64,000 nucleotides of DNA from Rhizobiales bacterium GAS188 (GTDB taxonomy: Bacteria; Pseudomonadota; Alphaproteobacteria; Rhizobiales; Beijerinckiaceae). The notes below the pieces were generated by a model. It did not search any database, had not been told where the DNA came from, and was given only the letters and a program-made list of their open reading frames with translations. Location of the stretch: assembly GCA_900104855.1 (NCBI GenBank), contig FNSS01000001.1:3348001-3412000 (forward strand), written 5' to 3'. The position numbers and the translations under genes were made by a program. Shown here piece after piece: positions 34,400 through 43,046 of the stretch (its first letter is position 1; the number at the start of each line of letters is the position of its first letter).

Positions 34400-35988
34400 C
34401 CATGAAGGTCGGCGAATATCTGGTGGGCATGCTGGCCGAGAACGGCGTCGACACCGTCTTCGGCATTCCGGGCGTGCATACGCTCGACCTCTATCGCGGG
34501 CTTGCCGGCAACAGGGTGCGCCATGTGCTCACGCGGCACGAGCAGGGCGCAGGCTTCGCGGCGGATGGCTATGCCCGCATCTCCGGCCGGCCCGGCGTCT
34601 GCTTCCTCATCTCCGGGCCCGGCGTCGGCAACGCGATGACCGCGATGGGCCAGGCCTACTCCGATTCCGTGCCCATGCTCGTCATCTCCAGCCTGTGCGC
34701 CACCGACACTTTGCGCAAAGGGCGCGGCGTCCTGCACGAGGTGACGGATCAACGCGCCATGACGGCTCCCGTAACCGCCTTCAGCGCCACGGCGCTGAGC
34801 GCCGCCGATCTGCGCGACCATTTGCGCCAGGCTTTCGCGCAGTTCGCTGCCGGCCGCCCGCGGCCCGTCCATATCGAGGTGCCCATCGACGTGCTCGCCG
34901 CGCCGGCCGGGCTGGCACCGGAGGCCTTCGGGGAGCCGCCGGCCCCGCCCGGGCCGGGCGATCTGATCGAGGCTGCAGCCACGCAGCTGCGGCAGGCGAA
35001 ACGGCCGATGCTGATCATCGGAGGCGGCGCGGCTCGCGCGGGAGCTGCGGTGGCACGCATCGCCGAGGCGAGCGGAGCGCTGGTGGTGACCACTATCGCC
35101 GCCAAGGGGGTGTTGCCGGACAAGCATCCGGCGCATCTCGGCGCGACACTGCAATGGCGCGAGGTGCGCCATCTCGTCGCCACGGCCGATCTGGTGCTCG
35201 CGGCGGGCACCGAGCTCGCCGAGACCGACAGCTATGTCGACACCGTGCCGCTTTCGGGAACCCTGATCCGCATCGATATCGATCCTGGAAAGCTCGCGGA
35301 CCGTTATCGCGCCTCGTTGCCGATCCTCGGCGATGCACGGCTCGCGCTCGAGGCCATCGCCGAGCAGCTTGCCCCGGGCACAAGCGCTGCCCAATGGGGC
35401 CACAATGCTTCGGCGATCCGCGAACACGCGATGGCCGGGCTCGACCGCAAGACCAGGACGCATGCTCGCCTGCTGCAGGCGTTGCGGCGGGCCCTGCCGG
35501 CGGACGGTGCCGTCTTCAGCGACATGACGCAGATCGCCTATGCGGGCAACGCCCTGTTTCCGGTCGACCGCACGCGCTCCTGGTTCCATCCTTGCGGCTA
35601 TGGCACGCTCGGCTACGCGCTCCCCGCCGCGATCGGCGGCAAGATCGCGGCGCCCGATCGGCCGGTCGTGGCGCTCGCCGGCGATTTCGGTTTCCAGTTC
35701 ACCCTGCCGGAGCTTGCGACGGCGGTCGACGAGCGGCTGAGCCTGCCCATCATCGTCTGGAACAATGACCGGCTCGGCCAGATCGCCGACGACATGATGG
35801 CGGGCGGTATCGCCGAAGTCGGCGTGCGGGCGCGCAATCCCGATTTCGTGGCCCTCGCCAAGGCCTACGGGGCGCATGGCCTGCGCGCCTCGAGCCTCGC
35901 GGCTGTGGAGGAGGCGCTCCGCGAGGCGCTGCGCCGAGAGGGACCGACCCTCGTCGAAATACATGAGCGGGACTTCGGCGAGCTTTGA
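34396..35988 (+). CDS. TPP-dependent decarboxylase, 5-guanidino-2-oxopentanoate decarboxylase (AruI)-like
   Basis: 530-residue thiamin diphosphate enzyme. The N-terminal VGEYLVGMLAENGVDTVFG and IPGVHTLDLYRGL are characteristic of the AruI group, with the cofactor-activating Glu at 49 (LTRHEQGAGF). The TPP-binding motif near the C-terminus is AGDFGFQFTLPELATAVDE...WNN, again with the AruI form GDF/GDY rather than GDG. AruI decarboxylates 2-ketoarginine to 4-guanidinobutanal in the arginine transaminase pathway. The partner transaminase, aldehyde dehydrogenase and guanidinobutyrase are not in the window, so either they lie elsewhere or the substrate is a related 2-oxo acid made by the neighbouring enzymes. 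Confidence 0.82.
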   Translation: MTMKVGEYLVGMLAENGVDTVFGIPGVHTLDLYRGLAGNRVRHVLTRHEQGAGFAADGYARISGRPGVCFLISGPGVGNAMTAMGQAYSDSVPMLVISSLCATDTLRKGRGVLHEVTDQRAMTAPVTAFSATALSAADLRDHLRQAFAQFAAGRPRPVHIEVPIDVLAAPAGLAPEAFGEPPAPPGPGDLIEAAATQLRQAKRPMLIIGGGAARAGAAVARIAEASGALVVTTIAAKGVLPDKHPAHLGATLQWREVRHLVATADLVLAAGTELAETDSYVDTVPLSGTLIRIDIDPGKLADRYRASLPILGDARLALEAIAEQLAPGTSAAQWGHNASAIREHAMAGLDRKTRTHARLLQALRRALPADGAVFSDMTQIAYAGNALFPVDRTRSWFHPCGYGTLGYALPAAIGGKIAAPDRPVVALAGDFGFQFTLPELATAVDERLSLPIIVWNNDRLGQIADDMMAGGIAEVGVRARNPDFVALAKAYGAHGLRASSLAAVEEALREALRREGPTLVEIHERDFGEL

Positions 35989-36028
35989 TGCCGGTGTGGA
36001 GGCTACGGGCCGGGACCGCCCCGCCGGT

Positions 36029-37102
36029 CTATTCCGCCGCTAGCTTGAGCCCGCCGCCACCGCCGCTCATCGCGTCTCGCACCATGTCCTGGAAGCCCTT
36101 CACCGCATGCTCGTATTTCGGTGAGAGCGGGCCGCGCTCGTAGATGCCGGAGTTCAGATTGCGCTGCACGCCCGTGATGATGTCGAGATCCTCGGTGATG
36201 ATCTGGGCCGACCATTCGGCCGAGCGCTGATTCTCTTCAGCCCTTTGCGGCGAAACGTCCTGGAAGAAATACCAGTTGATGTGCCGGATGCGGCCGGCTC
36301 CAAGCGGCTCGACCGTCGCGATCGAGCTGCCCCAATCATAGAGGTTCAGCATCAGATAGGGGAAGCGATAGAAATACAGACCCCGCGTCAGGCCGCCATC
36401 TCGCTTGGGCGCATAGAGATGGAAGAAGCCGTGCTCGCGATGCACATCGATCGTGTAGCGTTCGATGTCCATTGCGGCGCAGAGGCCCGGATGCATTGTG
36501 CGGCAATGGTAGCATTCGAGATAGTTCTCGCCATAGGTCTTCCAGTCGACATCGGCCTCGCGGTTCTTCGATGTAAAGTATGTCTGCGTTTCGAGCGGAT
36601 AATCGCGCGCCATCTCGTCGATCGGGCCGAGCCAGGACTTCAGGTCTTCGCCGCCGCGCCGGATGCGCCCGAACACGAGGCCGCGCCATTCCGAGATGTC
36701 GATCTCGATCAGGCCCCATTCCTTTTCATCGAAGCCGACATCGCCACCGAAATCGGTCGCCTTGGCGAGGCGACCGTCGCGACGATAGCTCCAGCTGTGA
36801 TAGGGGCAGACGAGGAGCTTGCTGCAATCGCCGCTCTCCTTGGCGAGGAGCGTGGCGCCGCGATGCCTGCAGACATTGTGGAAGCCGCGCAGCGCCCCGT
36901 CATCGCCGCGCATGACGAAGATGGGGTAGCCGGCAAGCACGCCGGACACATAGTCGCCGGGCTTCTCCAGCCGCGCCGACCAGGTGAACAAGCACCAGTT
37001 CGCCGCGAAGATGGCCTGCCGTTCGCGCTCGTAATTCTCGCCGTCGCGATAGAGCTGCGCGGGAAGCGTCCATTGCAAGAGGCCGTTTTGGCTTGACGAC
37101 AC
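36029..37102 (-). CDS. Rieske non-haem iron oxygenase, alpha subunit (quaternary-amine type)
   Basis: 357 residues. The Rieske cluster ligands are C78 and H80 (VCRHRGATLL) and C99 and H102 (VCPYHSW). The mononuclear iron site has H199 and H204 in ENYLECYHCRTMHPGL, with a glutamate (E196) in the bridging position where most ring-hydroxylating dioxygenases have Asp. Established work on the carnitine monooxygenase CntA also found Glu there, so I infer an N-methyl or quaternary amine substrate. The GTG start at 37102 follows AGGAGG by 5 bases. No reductase or ferredoxin gene is adjacent. It is last in the minus-strand operon with the aldolase and FAD enzymes. Confidence 0.87.
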   Translation of the reverse strand: MSSSQNGLLQWTLPAQLYRDGENYERERQAIFAANWCLFTWSARLEKPGDYVSGVLAGYPIFVMRGDDGALRGFHNVCRHRGATLLAKESGDCSKLLVCPYHSWSYRRDGRLAKATDFGGDVGFDEKEWGLIEIDISEWRGLVFGRIRRGGEDLKSWLGPIDEMARDYPLETQTYFTSKNREADVDWKTYGENYLECYHCRTMHPGLCAAMDIERYTIDVHREHGFFHLYAPKRDGGLTRGLYFYRFPYLMLNLYDWGSSIATVEPLGAGRIRHINWYFFQDVSPQRAEENQRSAEWSAQIITEDLDIITGVQRNLNSGIYERGPLSPKYEHAVKGFQDMVRDAMSGGGGGLKLAAE

Positions 37103-37132
37103 ATCAACCTCCTCTGGCGCAGGCGCCTTTGT

Positions 37133-37894
37133 CTAATCGCGATAGGACGGGTCCAGCCTGTTGAGCAGACGCAGATGCGCGGCCCATTCGAGATCGAGCT
37201 CGCCATCTTGAAAATTCTGCTGGTCGTACTGAGCCGCGACCTTCTCGCACACCTCGCGCGGCGGCAGCACCAGCGCGGCGCCCGTCGATTGCGCCGCGAT
37301 CTGCACCTCGCAGGCAAGGTTGAGGTAATACATCAACTGAAAAGCCTCGGCGACGCTGCCTCCGACCGTGAGCAGGCCATGATTGCGCAGCAGCATCGCG
37401 TGCTTCTCGCCGAGATCGGCGACGATGCGCTCCCGCTCGTCGAGGTCGAGCGCGATGCCGTCATAGCCATGGATGGCGAGGCGGCCATAAAATTGCAGGG
37501 CGATCTGATTGAGCGGCAGCAAGCCTTCCTTGAGCGCCGCGACCGCCATGCCGGCCTTGGTATGGGTGTGGATGACGCAAGCCGCATCATGGCGCGAGAG
37601 GTGCACGGCGCTGTGGATGGTGAAGCCCGCCGGGTTCACCGGATGCGGCGAGTGGCCGACCTTCTCGCCCTTCACGTCGATCTTCACCAGCGAGGACGCG
37701 GTGATCTCGTCGAAGCGCCAGCCATAAGGGTTGATCAGGAAGTGGCCGGGCTCCCCCGGAATGCCGACGGTCGAATGGGTGTAGATGAGATCAGCCATCC
37801 GATAATGGGCGATGAGCCGGTAGCAGGCGGCGAGCTCGACGCGTCGCTGCCACTCGGCGCTTGCGATGGATGACGGTTTCTCGACGATGTTCAT
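37133..37894 (-). CDS. Class II aldolase/adducin-family protein
   Basis: 253-residue zinc-dependent aldolase-fold protein. The zinc histidines are H109 and H111 in VIHTHTKAGM, plus the later histidine in LLRNHGLLTVGG. The segment GHFLINPYGWRFDEITASSLVKID is the usual N-terminal core. Members cleave or epimerise hydroxy-acids and sugar phosphates; stand-alone adducin-type proteins of unknown substrate are common. ATG 37894 follows GAGG by six bases; a TTG 14 codons upstream is less likely. It lies 61 bp after the FAD enzyme and 30 bp before the Rieske gene, suggesting a retro-aldol step acting on a hydroxylated product. Confidence 0.88.
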   Translation of the reverse strand: MNIVEKPSSIASAEWQRRVELAACYRLIAHYRMADLIYTHSTVGIPGEPGHFLINPYGWRFDEITASSLVKIDVKGEKVGHSPHPVNPAGFTIHSAVHLSRHDAACVIHTHTKAGMAVAALKEGLLPLNQIALQFYGRLAIHGYDGIALDLDERERIVADLGEKHAMLLRNHGLLTVGGSVAEAFQLMYYLNLACEVQIAAQSTGAALVLPPREVCEKVAAQYDQQNFQDGELDLEWAAHLRLLNRLDPSYRD

Positions 37895-37955
37895 GTCGTG
37901 CCTCGTCGCGGTTTCGGGTCTCGCGTCATTTGCCAAGGATGACTTGTGTCAAGAT

Positions 37956-39539
37956 TCACTTGCGAAGATCCTTGAGGATCTCGCGCGCGGCGTTGTGGCC
38001 CGGCACGGCACCGACCCCGCCGCCCGGATGCGCCGACGAGCCGCATTGATAGAGGCCTTTGATCGGGCTGCGGTAGTCCGCAAAATGCGGTGCCGGCCGC
38101 GCGAAGAATAGCTGATCGGTCTGCAATTCTCCATGGAAGATATGGCCGTGCGGCGAGCCGATCTTGGCCTCGATATCGGGCGGGGTGAGGACCTGCATGC
38201 CGATGATGCCGTCCGAGAAGCCGGGCGCATGCTGGTCGAGCACGCGCAGCACATTCTTGGCGAACTCGTCCTTGCGGCTCGGCCAATCGCCCTCCCGCAG
38301 CGTATAGGGTGCGTGGCCGCCGAACAGGTTCACCACATGTTTGCCGGGCGGCGAGATGCTGTCGTCGACATAGCTCGGGGCCACCGGGGTGATAAAGGGC
38401 TCGCGGGACCAGTCGCCGTATTTGGCGTCGTCATAGGCCCGCTCCAGATATTCGATCGAGGGGCCGATATGAGTGTAGGTCGGATAGGGGAAACCGCATT
38501 TGCCGGCGTCGAAGGCGGTGTAGACCGGCAGGCGCTCGCAGGCGATGTTGATCTTGAAGGCCGTCGAATAGGTGCGGTAGCTCGCGATCTCGCGCAGGAA
38601 CTCCGCCGGCAGCTTGTCGGCCGGAAGGAATTTCAGGAAGGTCAGCTTGGCGCTGACATTGCTGGCGATAGTCGACGCCTCGATGCGCGTGCCGTCCGCG
38701 AGGGTGACGCCTGTCGCCCGGCCGTTCGCCGTGTCGATCGAGGCAACCTCGGCGCTGGTGCGGATCTCGAGGCCCTTCGCCTTGCCGGAGGCGGCGATCG
38801 CCTGCGTGATCGCGCCCATGCCGCCGCGCACGAAGCCCCAGCCGCCGGCGCCCGCATGCTCGCCCATCACGTGATGCATGATGACATAGGCCGAGCCTGG
38901 GCTTTTCGGTCCGGCGAAGGTGCCGATGCCGCAATAATAGGCGAGCACGGCCTTTACATAAGTGTTCTCGAACCATTCCGAGAGATAGTCGTCGGCGCTC
39001 ATCGTCATCAGGTCGATCAGGCGGTAGAGCTTGCCGCCGATCTTGCGGTATTTCCACAGGAAGGCGGCGCTCTGCCTGAATGCCTTCCAGTCCCGGCAGC
39101 TTGGATCGGGCGGCGTCTCGAGCAAGAGCTTCCTGACGATCTCGACCGATTCCATCAGGTATCGGTCGAACAGCGGGTAGTTCTCGGCATCCTTCTTGGA
39201 GAAGCGTGCGAAATGCGCTTGCGTCTTGGCGATGGAATCGCTGAAGACCATGTAGTCGCCGCCCGGCAGGGGACTGAACATGTCGGAGGCGGGCAGCACC
39301 TTGAAGCCGTATTTGGCGAGCTCGAGCTCGGCGATCACCTTCGGGTGCAGCAGGCTCATCAGATAGCTGAAGACCGAGAATTTGAAGCCCGGCACCACCT
39401 CCTCGGTGACGGCGGCTCCGCCGATCACCTCGCGCCGCTCCAGCACGAGGGTCTTGAGCCCGGCGCGCGCCAGATAGGTCCCGCAAGTGAGCCCGTTATG
39501 CCCACCTCCGATGATCACGGCATCGTATCGCTCGGCCAT
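37956..39539 (-). CDS. FAD-dependent oxidoreductase of the phytoene desaturase/PYROXD2-like family
   Basis: 527-residue flavoprotein. The N-terminal dinucleotide fold is VIIGGGHNGLTCGTYLARAG, with the family's GxGHNGL signature, followed by VLERREVIGGAAVTEEVVPG. The C-terminal FAD block is GLYQCGSSAHPGGGVGAVPGHNAA. CrtI-like enzymes of this type dehydrogenate or isomerise, but many, like human PYROXD2, have no assigned substrate; there are no carotenoid genes nearby. It is the first gene of the minus-strand operon, divergent from the XRE regulator with a shared operator, and precedes the aldolase and Rieske genes. Confidence 0.88.
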   Translation of the reverse strand: MAERYDAVIIGGGHNGLTCGTYLARAGLKTLVLERREVIGGAAVTEEVVPGFKFSVFSYLMSLLHPKVIAELELAKYGFKVLPASDMFSPLPGGDYMVFSDSIAKTQAHFARFSKKDAENYPLFDRYLMESVEIVRKLLLETPPDPSCRDWKAFRQSAAFLWKYRKIGGKLYRLIDLMTMSADDYLSEWFENTYVKAVLAYYCGIGTFAGPKSPGSAYVIMHHVMGEHAGAGGWGFVRGGMGAITQAIAASGKAKGLEIRTSAEVASIDTANGRATGVTLADGTRIEASTIASNVSAKLTFLKFLPADKLPAEFLREIASYRTYSTAFKINIACERLPVYTAFDAGKCGFPYPTYTHIGPSIEYLERAYDDAKYGDWSREPFITPVAPSYVDDSISPPGKHVVNLFGGHAPYTLREGDWPSRKDEFAKNVLRVLDQHAPGFSDGIIGMQVLTPPDIEAKIGSPHGHIFHGELQTDQLFFARPAPHFADYRSPIKGLYQCGSSAHPGGGVGAVPGHNAAREILKDLRK

Positions 39540-39579
39540 GCCTTACCCTCGCGGTGCTTCCGCTATTAAAAAAATCTGC

Positions 39580-39603
39580 TATAATTTTTGTCAAGCAAAA
39601 ATT
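39580..39603. promoter_or_regulatory. Divergent promoters with a perfect inverted-repeat operator
   Basis: The plus strand has TATAAT at 39580-39585 (-10 for the XRE gene). The minus strand has TTGACA (39594-39589) with TTTAAT about 17 bp further as -35/-10 for the FAD operon. A perfect inverted repeat, AATTTTTG/CAAAAATT with 5-bp spacer TCAAG (39583-39603), overlaps the plus-strand -10 and the minus-strand -35, so one bound repressor would silence both directions. Confidence 0.7.
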
Positions 39604-39619
39604 TTTGGGCGCGCGTTTA

Positions 39620-40255
39620 ATGTTGAAGAGCGACGATCCTGTCACGAAGCGCTCCAGTACGGCCGTTGACCGGGACCGGCCCGCCGCCGCGCAAGCCGAA
39701 AGCGCGCGCCGGATCGGCCGCGAGATTCGCGGGCTGCGCAAGGCGCGCGGCTTCACCCTGGCGGTGCTCGCCGAGCGCAGCGCCTTGTCGATTGGCTATC
39801 TCAGCCTCGTCGAGCGTGACCTCGCGACACCCTCGGTCGACGCACTCCTCGCCATCAGTCGGGCGCTCGGCGTGACTGTGGGCTGGTTCTTCGAAGCCGG
39901 CGAATCTCCGGCCGAGGAGCGCGATTTCGTCGTCAGGCGGGCGCGGCGCCGGCGCCTCGACTATTCGGCAGGTATCGCCGACGAGCTGCTCTCGCCGACG
40001 CTCTCAGGCGCACTGGAGCTGCTCTCCTGCCGCCTGCCGCCGGGTGCGACTTCGGGCGAGCACGCTTACACCCATCAAGGCGAGGAGGCCGGGGTGGTGC
40101 TGCGCGGCAAGCTCGAGCTGTGGGTCGACGGCAAGACCTTCCGACTCGAAGCCGGCGACAGTTTCGGCTTCCCGAGCTCTTTGCCGCACCGTTATCGCAA
40201 TCCCGGCAGTGACGAGACAGAGATCATCTGGGCGATGACGCCGCCGAGCTTCTGA
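39620..40255 (+). CDS. XRE-cupin transcriptional regulator (PuuR-like architecture)
   Basis: 211 residues. The N-terminal helix-turn-helix spans IGREIRGLRKARGFTLAVLA and ALSIGYLSLVERDLATPS, and the C-terminal cupin domain (about 125-205) contains EHAYTHQGEEAGVVLRGKLE and FGFPSSLPHRYRN with the His/Glu metal-site pattern. This domain order is that of PuuR, which controls putrescine use, and of other amine regulators. ATG 39620 is preferred over upstream in-frame codons because those overlap the promoter. It is divergent from the FAD/aldolase/Rieske operon and probably represses it and itself. Confidence 0.9.
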   Translation: MLKSDDPVTKRSSTAVDRDRPAAAQAESARRIGREIRGLRKARGFTLAVLAERSALSIGYLSLVERDLATPSVDALLAISRALGVTVGWFFEAGESPAEERDFVVRRARRRRLDYSAGIADELLSPTLSGALELLSCRLPPGATSGEHAYTHQGEEAGVVLRGKLELWVDGKTFRLEAGDSFGFPSSLPHRYRNPGSDETEIIWAMTPPSF

Positions 40256-40291
40256 GCGCCCCCGCGATCGGCCGCGCCGGGCGACCGACCC

Positions 40292-41434
40292 TCAGCTATC
40301 GCCGAGCTCGCGATACATCCCCGCGACCGCCTCGATCACATGCTGCTCGGTGAAGCCCGACAACACCCGGGCGCGCGCCGCCTCGCCCATGCGGGCCATG
40401 CGTTGCGGATCTTGCGCCAGCGCCAGCATGGCGCGCGCCAGCGCCGGCACGTCGCCAGGGGGCACGAGCAGGCCTTCGACGCCGTCGCGTACCAAAGCAC
40501 GGCAGCCCGGAACATCCGAGGTCAACACGGCGCGGCCGCAGCTCGCCCCTTCGAGGAGGGTGCGCGGCAGCCCTTCGCCGCCGCGCGAGGGCAGGCAACA
40601 GACATGATGCTCGCGCCAGACCCGCGCCGCATCGCTGGTGCGGCCGCGCCAGGCGATGCCGGGCTCGGCGTTCCAGGCTTCGAGCTGCGCTTGCGGGATG
40701 GTTTTCGGGTTGGTCGGGTCGGGCTCGCCATAGAGCGACAAGGTGATGTCGGCGCCTTGCTGTCGCGCGAGCCGCAGCGCCGCGACCGCGACGTCGATGC
40801 CCTTCGACCAGAGCATGCGCGCCACGACCGCGATCTTGAGCGGCGGCAGCGGCGGCAAAGGGCTCGGTCCATAGGCCAACGGATCGACGCCGGCGCCACC
40901 GACGATGACGACGCGTCGAGCCGTGTCGGGATCGAGGCCGAGCAGCTTCGCATCATCGGGGTTCTCCAGCAGGAAGCGCACCCGTTTGCCGTCGAGAGGC
41001 AAGCGCAGCGCGAGCCTCGTCGCCATTCTGGCCAGGTGCGCACGCAGCGAAGGGGAGGCCCCGAGGAAGCCGAGCCCGGTCACCGCATAGACGCGCCGGC
41101 GGACACCGGCGAGGATCGCCGCGAAGCCGCCGAGCGCGATCGGCCAGAGCGCGATCAGATGCACGATAGCCGGCCGCTCCGCCCGCAGGATGCGCCGAAT
41201 CTGGCCGATGGTCGCGAGCGCCGAGCCGATCTCGCGGCGGCCGCGATCGGCCTCGAGCGCGATGACGCGCCCGCCGGCCGCCTCGATCACTTGGCGATGG
41301 GCGCGCACCCGGCAGATCACCGCGGGCGCAAAGCCGGCCTCACGCGCCGAGCGCAGCATCGGCAGGAAATGCGAGGCGAAGAACCAGTCTTCGGTGACAA
41401 TGAAGATGAGGGTTGCGGCTTGTGGCTGCGTCAA
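40292..41434 (-). CDS. Glycosyltransferase family 4 protein
   Basis: GT-B glycosyltransferase of about 380 residues. The N-terminal domain starts ATLIFIVTEDWFFASHFLPM, includes AVTGLGFLGASP (as in undecaprenyl-linked polysaccharide GT4 enzymes), and the C-terminal domain has VARMLWSKGIDVAVAALRLA and the nucleotide-sugar E-x7-E type region PSRGGEGLPRTLLEGASCG. Start is uncertain: TTG 41434, just before the first strand, gives the standard length; no ATG sits there. No other polysaccharide genes are nearby, so it may decorate a surface glycan encoded elsewhere. Confidence 0.85.
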   Translation of the reverse strand: MTQPQAATLIFIVTEDWFFASHFLPMLRSAREAGFAPAVICRVRAHRQVIEAAGGRVIALEADRGRREIGSALATIGQIRRILRAERPAIVHLIALWPIALGGFAAILAGVRRRVYAVTGLGFLGASPSLRAHLARMATRLALRLPLDGKRVRFLLENPDDAKLLGLDPDTARRVVIVGGAGVDPLAYGPSPLPPLPPLKIAVVARMLWSKGIDVAVAALRLARQQGADITLSLYGEPDPTNPKTIPQAQLEAWNAEPGIAWRGRTSDAARVWREHHVCCLPSRGGEGLPRTLLEGASCGRAVLTSDVPGCRALVRDGVEGLLVPPGDVPALARAMLALAQDPQRMARMGEAARARVLSGFTEQHVIEAVAGMYRELGDS

Positions 41435-41606
41435 GGACGAGGAACCTCGTGATGGCGTGGCATGCCGAGAGGGGACGCGGCGGTCCCGGCTTTCATCATA
41501 GTCGCACCTATAGCGAAAGTCAGAATGACAGTGGGCCCAACGCGAACGAGCTTCCAAGGTGACGCGCCCGCTCGCCGCGGTATAAGAACGCACCGAGGAG
41601 GACAAC

Positions 41607-42323
41607 ATGGACCCGATCCCCTATCGCCGAGAGACGCCCGGAACGCAGCCGCCGGCGCTATGGCCGGATTACCGCAGCACGGTGCTGCGCTCGCCGCGCA
41701 AGCCCCTGATCACGCTGCCGCACACGCTTTCCGAGGTGACGGGTCCGATCTTCGGCCATGACCGGCTGCAGGCGAACGACGCCGATCTCACGGCGCAGCA
41801 CAAGGACCGCCCGATCGGCGACCGCATGATCGTTGCGGGCCGGGTGATCGACGAGAATGACCGCCCGGTCGTCGGCACCTTGGTCGAGATCTGGCAGGCG
41901 AACTCCGCAGGGCGCTATTTCCATCCGCGCGATTCGCGCGACGCGCCGCTCGACCCGAACTTCACGGGCGGCGGGCGCACCATCACGGATGCGCAGGGCA
42001 ATTACCGCTTCATCACCGTCAAGCCCGGTTATTACCCTTGGGAGAACCATCCCAATGCCTGGCGCCCGGCGCATATCCATTTCTCGGTGTTCGGGCCGAG
42101 CTTCGTCACGAGGCTGATCTGCCAGATGTATTTCGAGGACGACCCGATGCTGCCTTTCGACCCGATCTATATGAGCGTGCCGAGCGAAGAGGGCCGCAAG
42201 CAGCTGCTCGCCAAATTCGATTACGCCTTGACCGTGCCGGGCTTCGGCCTCGGCTATCGCTTCGACATCGTGCTGCGCGGCCGCAACGCCACCCCCTTCG
42301 AGGCGGATGACCATGCCCATTGA
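41607..42323 (+). CDS. pcaH: Protocatechuate 3,4-dioxygenase beta subunit
   Basis: Catalytic subunit that opens protocatechuate between the hydroxyls to beta-carboxy-muconate, in the beta-ketoadipate pathway. 238 residues. The ferric iron ligands are all visible: Y104 (GRYFHPRD), Y143 (GYYPWENHP), H156 and H158 (RPAHIHFSVFG), matching the spacing of known enzymes. ATG 41607 follows GAGGAGGACAAC. It overlaps pcaG by 17 bp. The other pca genes (B, C, D, Q) are not in the window. Confidence 0.96.
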   Translation: MDPIPYRRETPGTQPPALWPDYRSTVLRSPRKPLITLPHTLSEVTGPIFGHDRLQANDADLTAQHKDRPIGDRMIVAGRVIDENDRPVVGTLVEIWQANSAGRYFHPRDSRDAPLDPNFTGGGRTITDAQGNYRFITVKPGYYPWENHPNAWRPAHIHFSVFGPSFVTRLICQMYFEDDPMLPFDPIYMSVPSEEGRKQLLAKFDYALTVPGFGLGYRFDIVLRGRNATPFEADDHAH

Positions 42324-42882
42324 GAGCGGTTGGGCAACGGTCGGTCCGTTCTTTCATGCGGTGCTGCCCTGGAAGGGCGGCGGCGAGATGGCGAAGCCCG
42401 AAACCAAGGGCGAGCGCATCCGCATCCTCGGGCGCGTGCTCGACGCCGAGGGCAAGCCGATCAACGACGCCATGATCGAGCTGTGGCAGGCGAATGCCGC
42501 CGGCAAATACGACCATCCCGAGGACAAGCAGCCGGGCGAGCTCGACGCCTCCTTCCAGGGTTTTGGGCGGGTGACGGCCGACGCCGAGGGCTATTTCAAG
42601 GTCGAGACCATCAAGCCGGGATCGGTGCGCGGCCTCGGCAACACCATGCAGGCGCCTCATATCGAGATCTCGATCTTCGCGCGCGGCGTCCTCAAGCGCC
42701 TGGTGACCAGGCTCTATTTCGCGGGCGATCCGGCCAATGATTCGGACCCCGTGCTCGGCTTGATCGACGACGTCGAGCGCCGCCGCACCATCATGGCGAC
42801 GCCGGACGCGACCGAGACCGGTCGCTGGCTCTTCACCGTGCATCTCGGCGGCCCGCAAGAGACGGTGTTCTTCGACGTGTGA
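42307..42882 (+). CDS. pcaG: Protocatechuate 3,4-dioxygenase alpha subunit
   Basis: Structural partner of pcaH that completes the alpha-beta protomer and the active-site mouth. 191 residues, with the N-terminal SGWATVGPFFHAVLPW block, the shared beta-sandwich segments IRILGRVLDAEGKPINDAMIELWQAN and GYFKVETIKPGSVRG, and an IEISIFARG stretch where the iron histidines of pcaH are absent, as expected for alpha. The start overlaps the pcaH end; ATG 42307 or 42313 are both possible. Confidence 0.95.
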   Translation: MTMPIESGWATVGPFFHAVLPWKGGGEMAKPETKGERIRILGRVLDAEGKPINDAMIELWQANAAGKYDHPEDKQPGELDASFQGFGRVTADAEGYFKVETIKPGSVRGLGNTMQAPHIEISIFARGVLKRLVTRLYFAGDPANDSDPVLGLIDDVERRRTIMATPDATETGRWLFTVHLGGPQETVFFDV

Positions 42883-42909
42883 ATTGGCGGTTGGCAAGAG
42901 TGCCAAACG

Positions 42910-43003
42910 CCCTGGGACCGCGACCGTCTCGGTCGCTCTTCACCTTGTCGTTGGCGCCAGCCTCGCCGCTCCCAAGAGCGGGCGAGGACGCCCGCGGTCC
43001 CAG
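42910..43003. repeat. CCCTGGGACCGC-family intergenic element, copy C (inverted)
   Basis: Begins CCCTGGGACCGCGACCGTCTC with the GCGACC-GAGAC-type hairpin now on the left, and ends GACGCCCGCGGTCCCAG, so it is in the opposite orientation to copies A and B. It fills the gap between the convergent pcaG and amidase genes. Confidence 0.85.
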
Positions 43004-43046
43004 AATGGCGCTGATCGCCCCGACGCCGTGAGGCCAAGCCGCGGCT

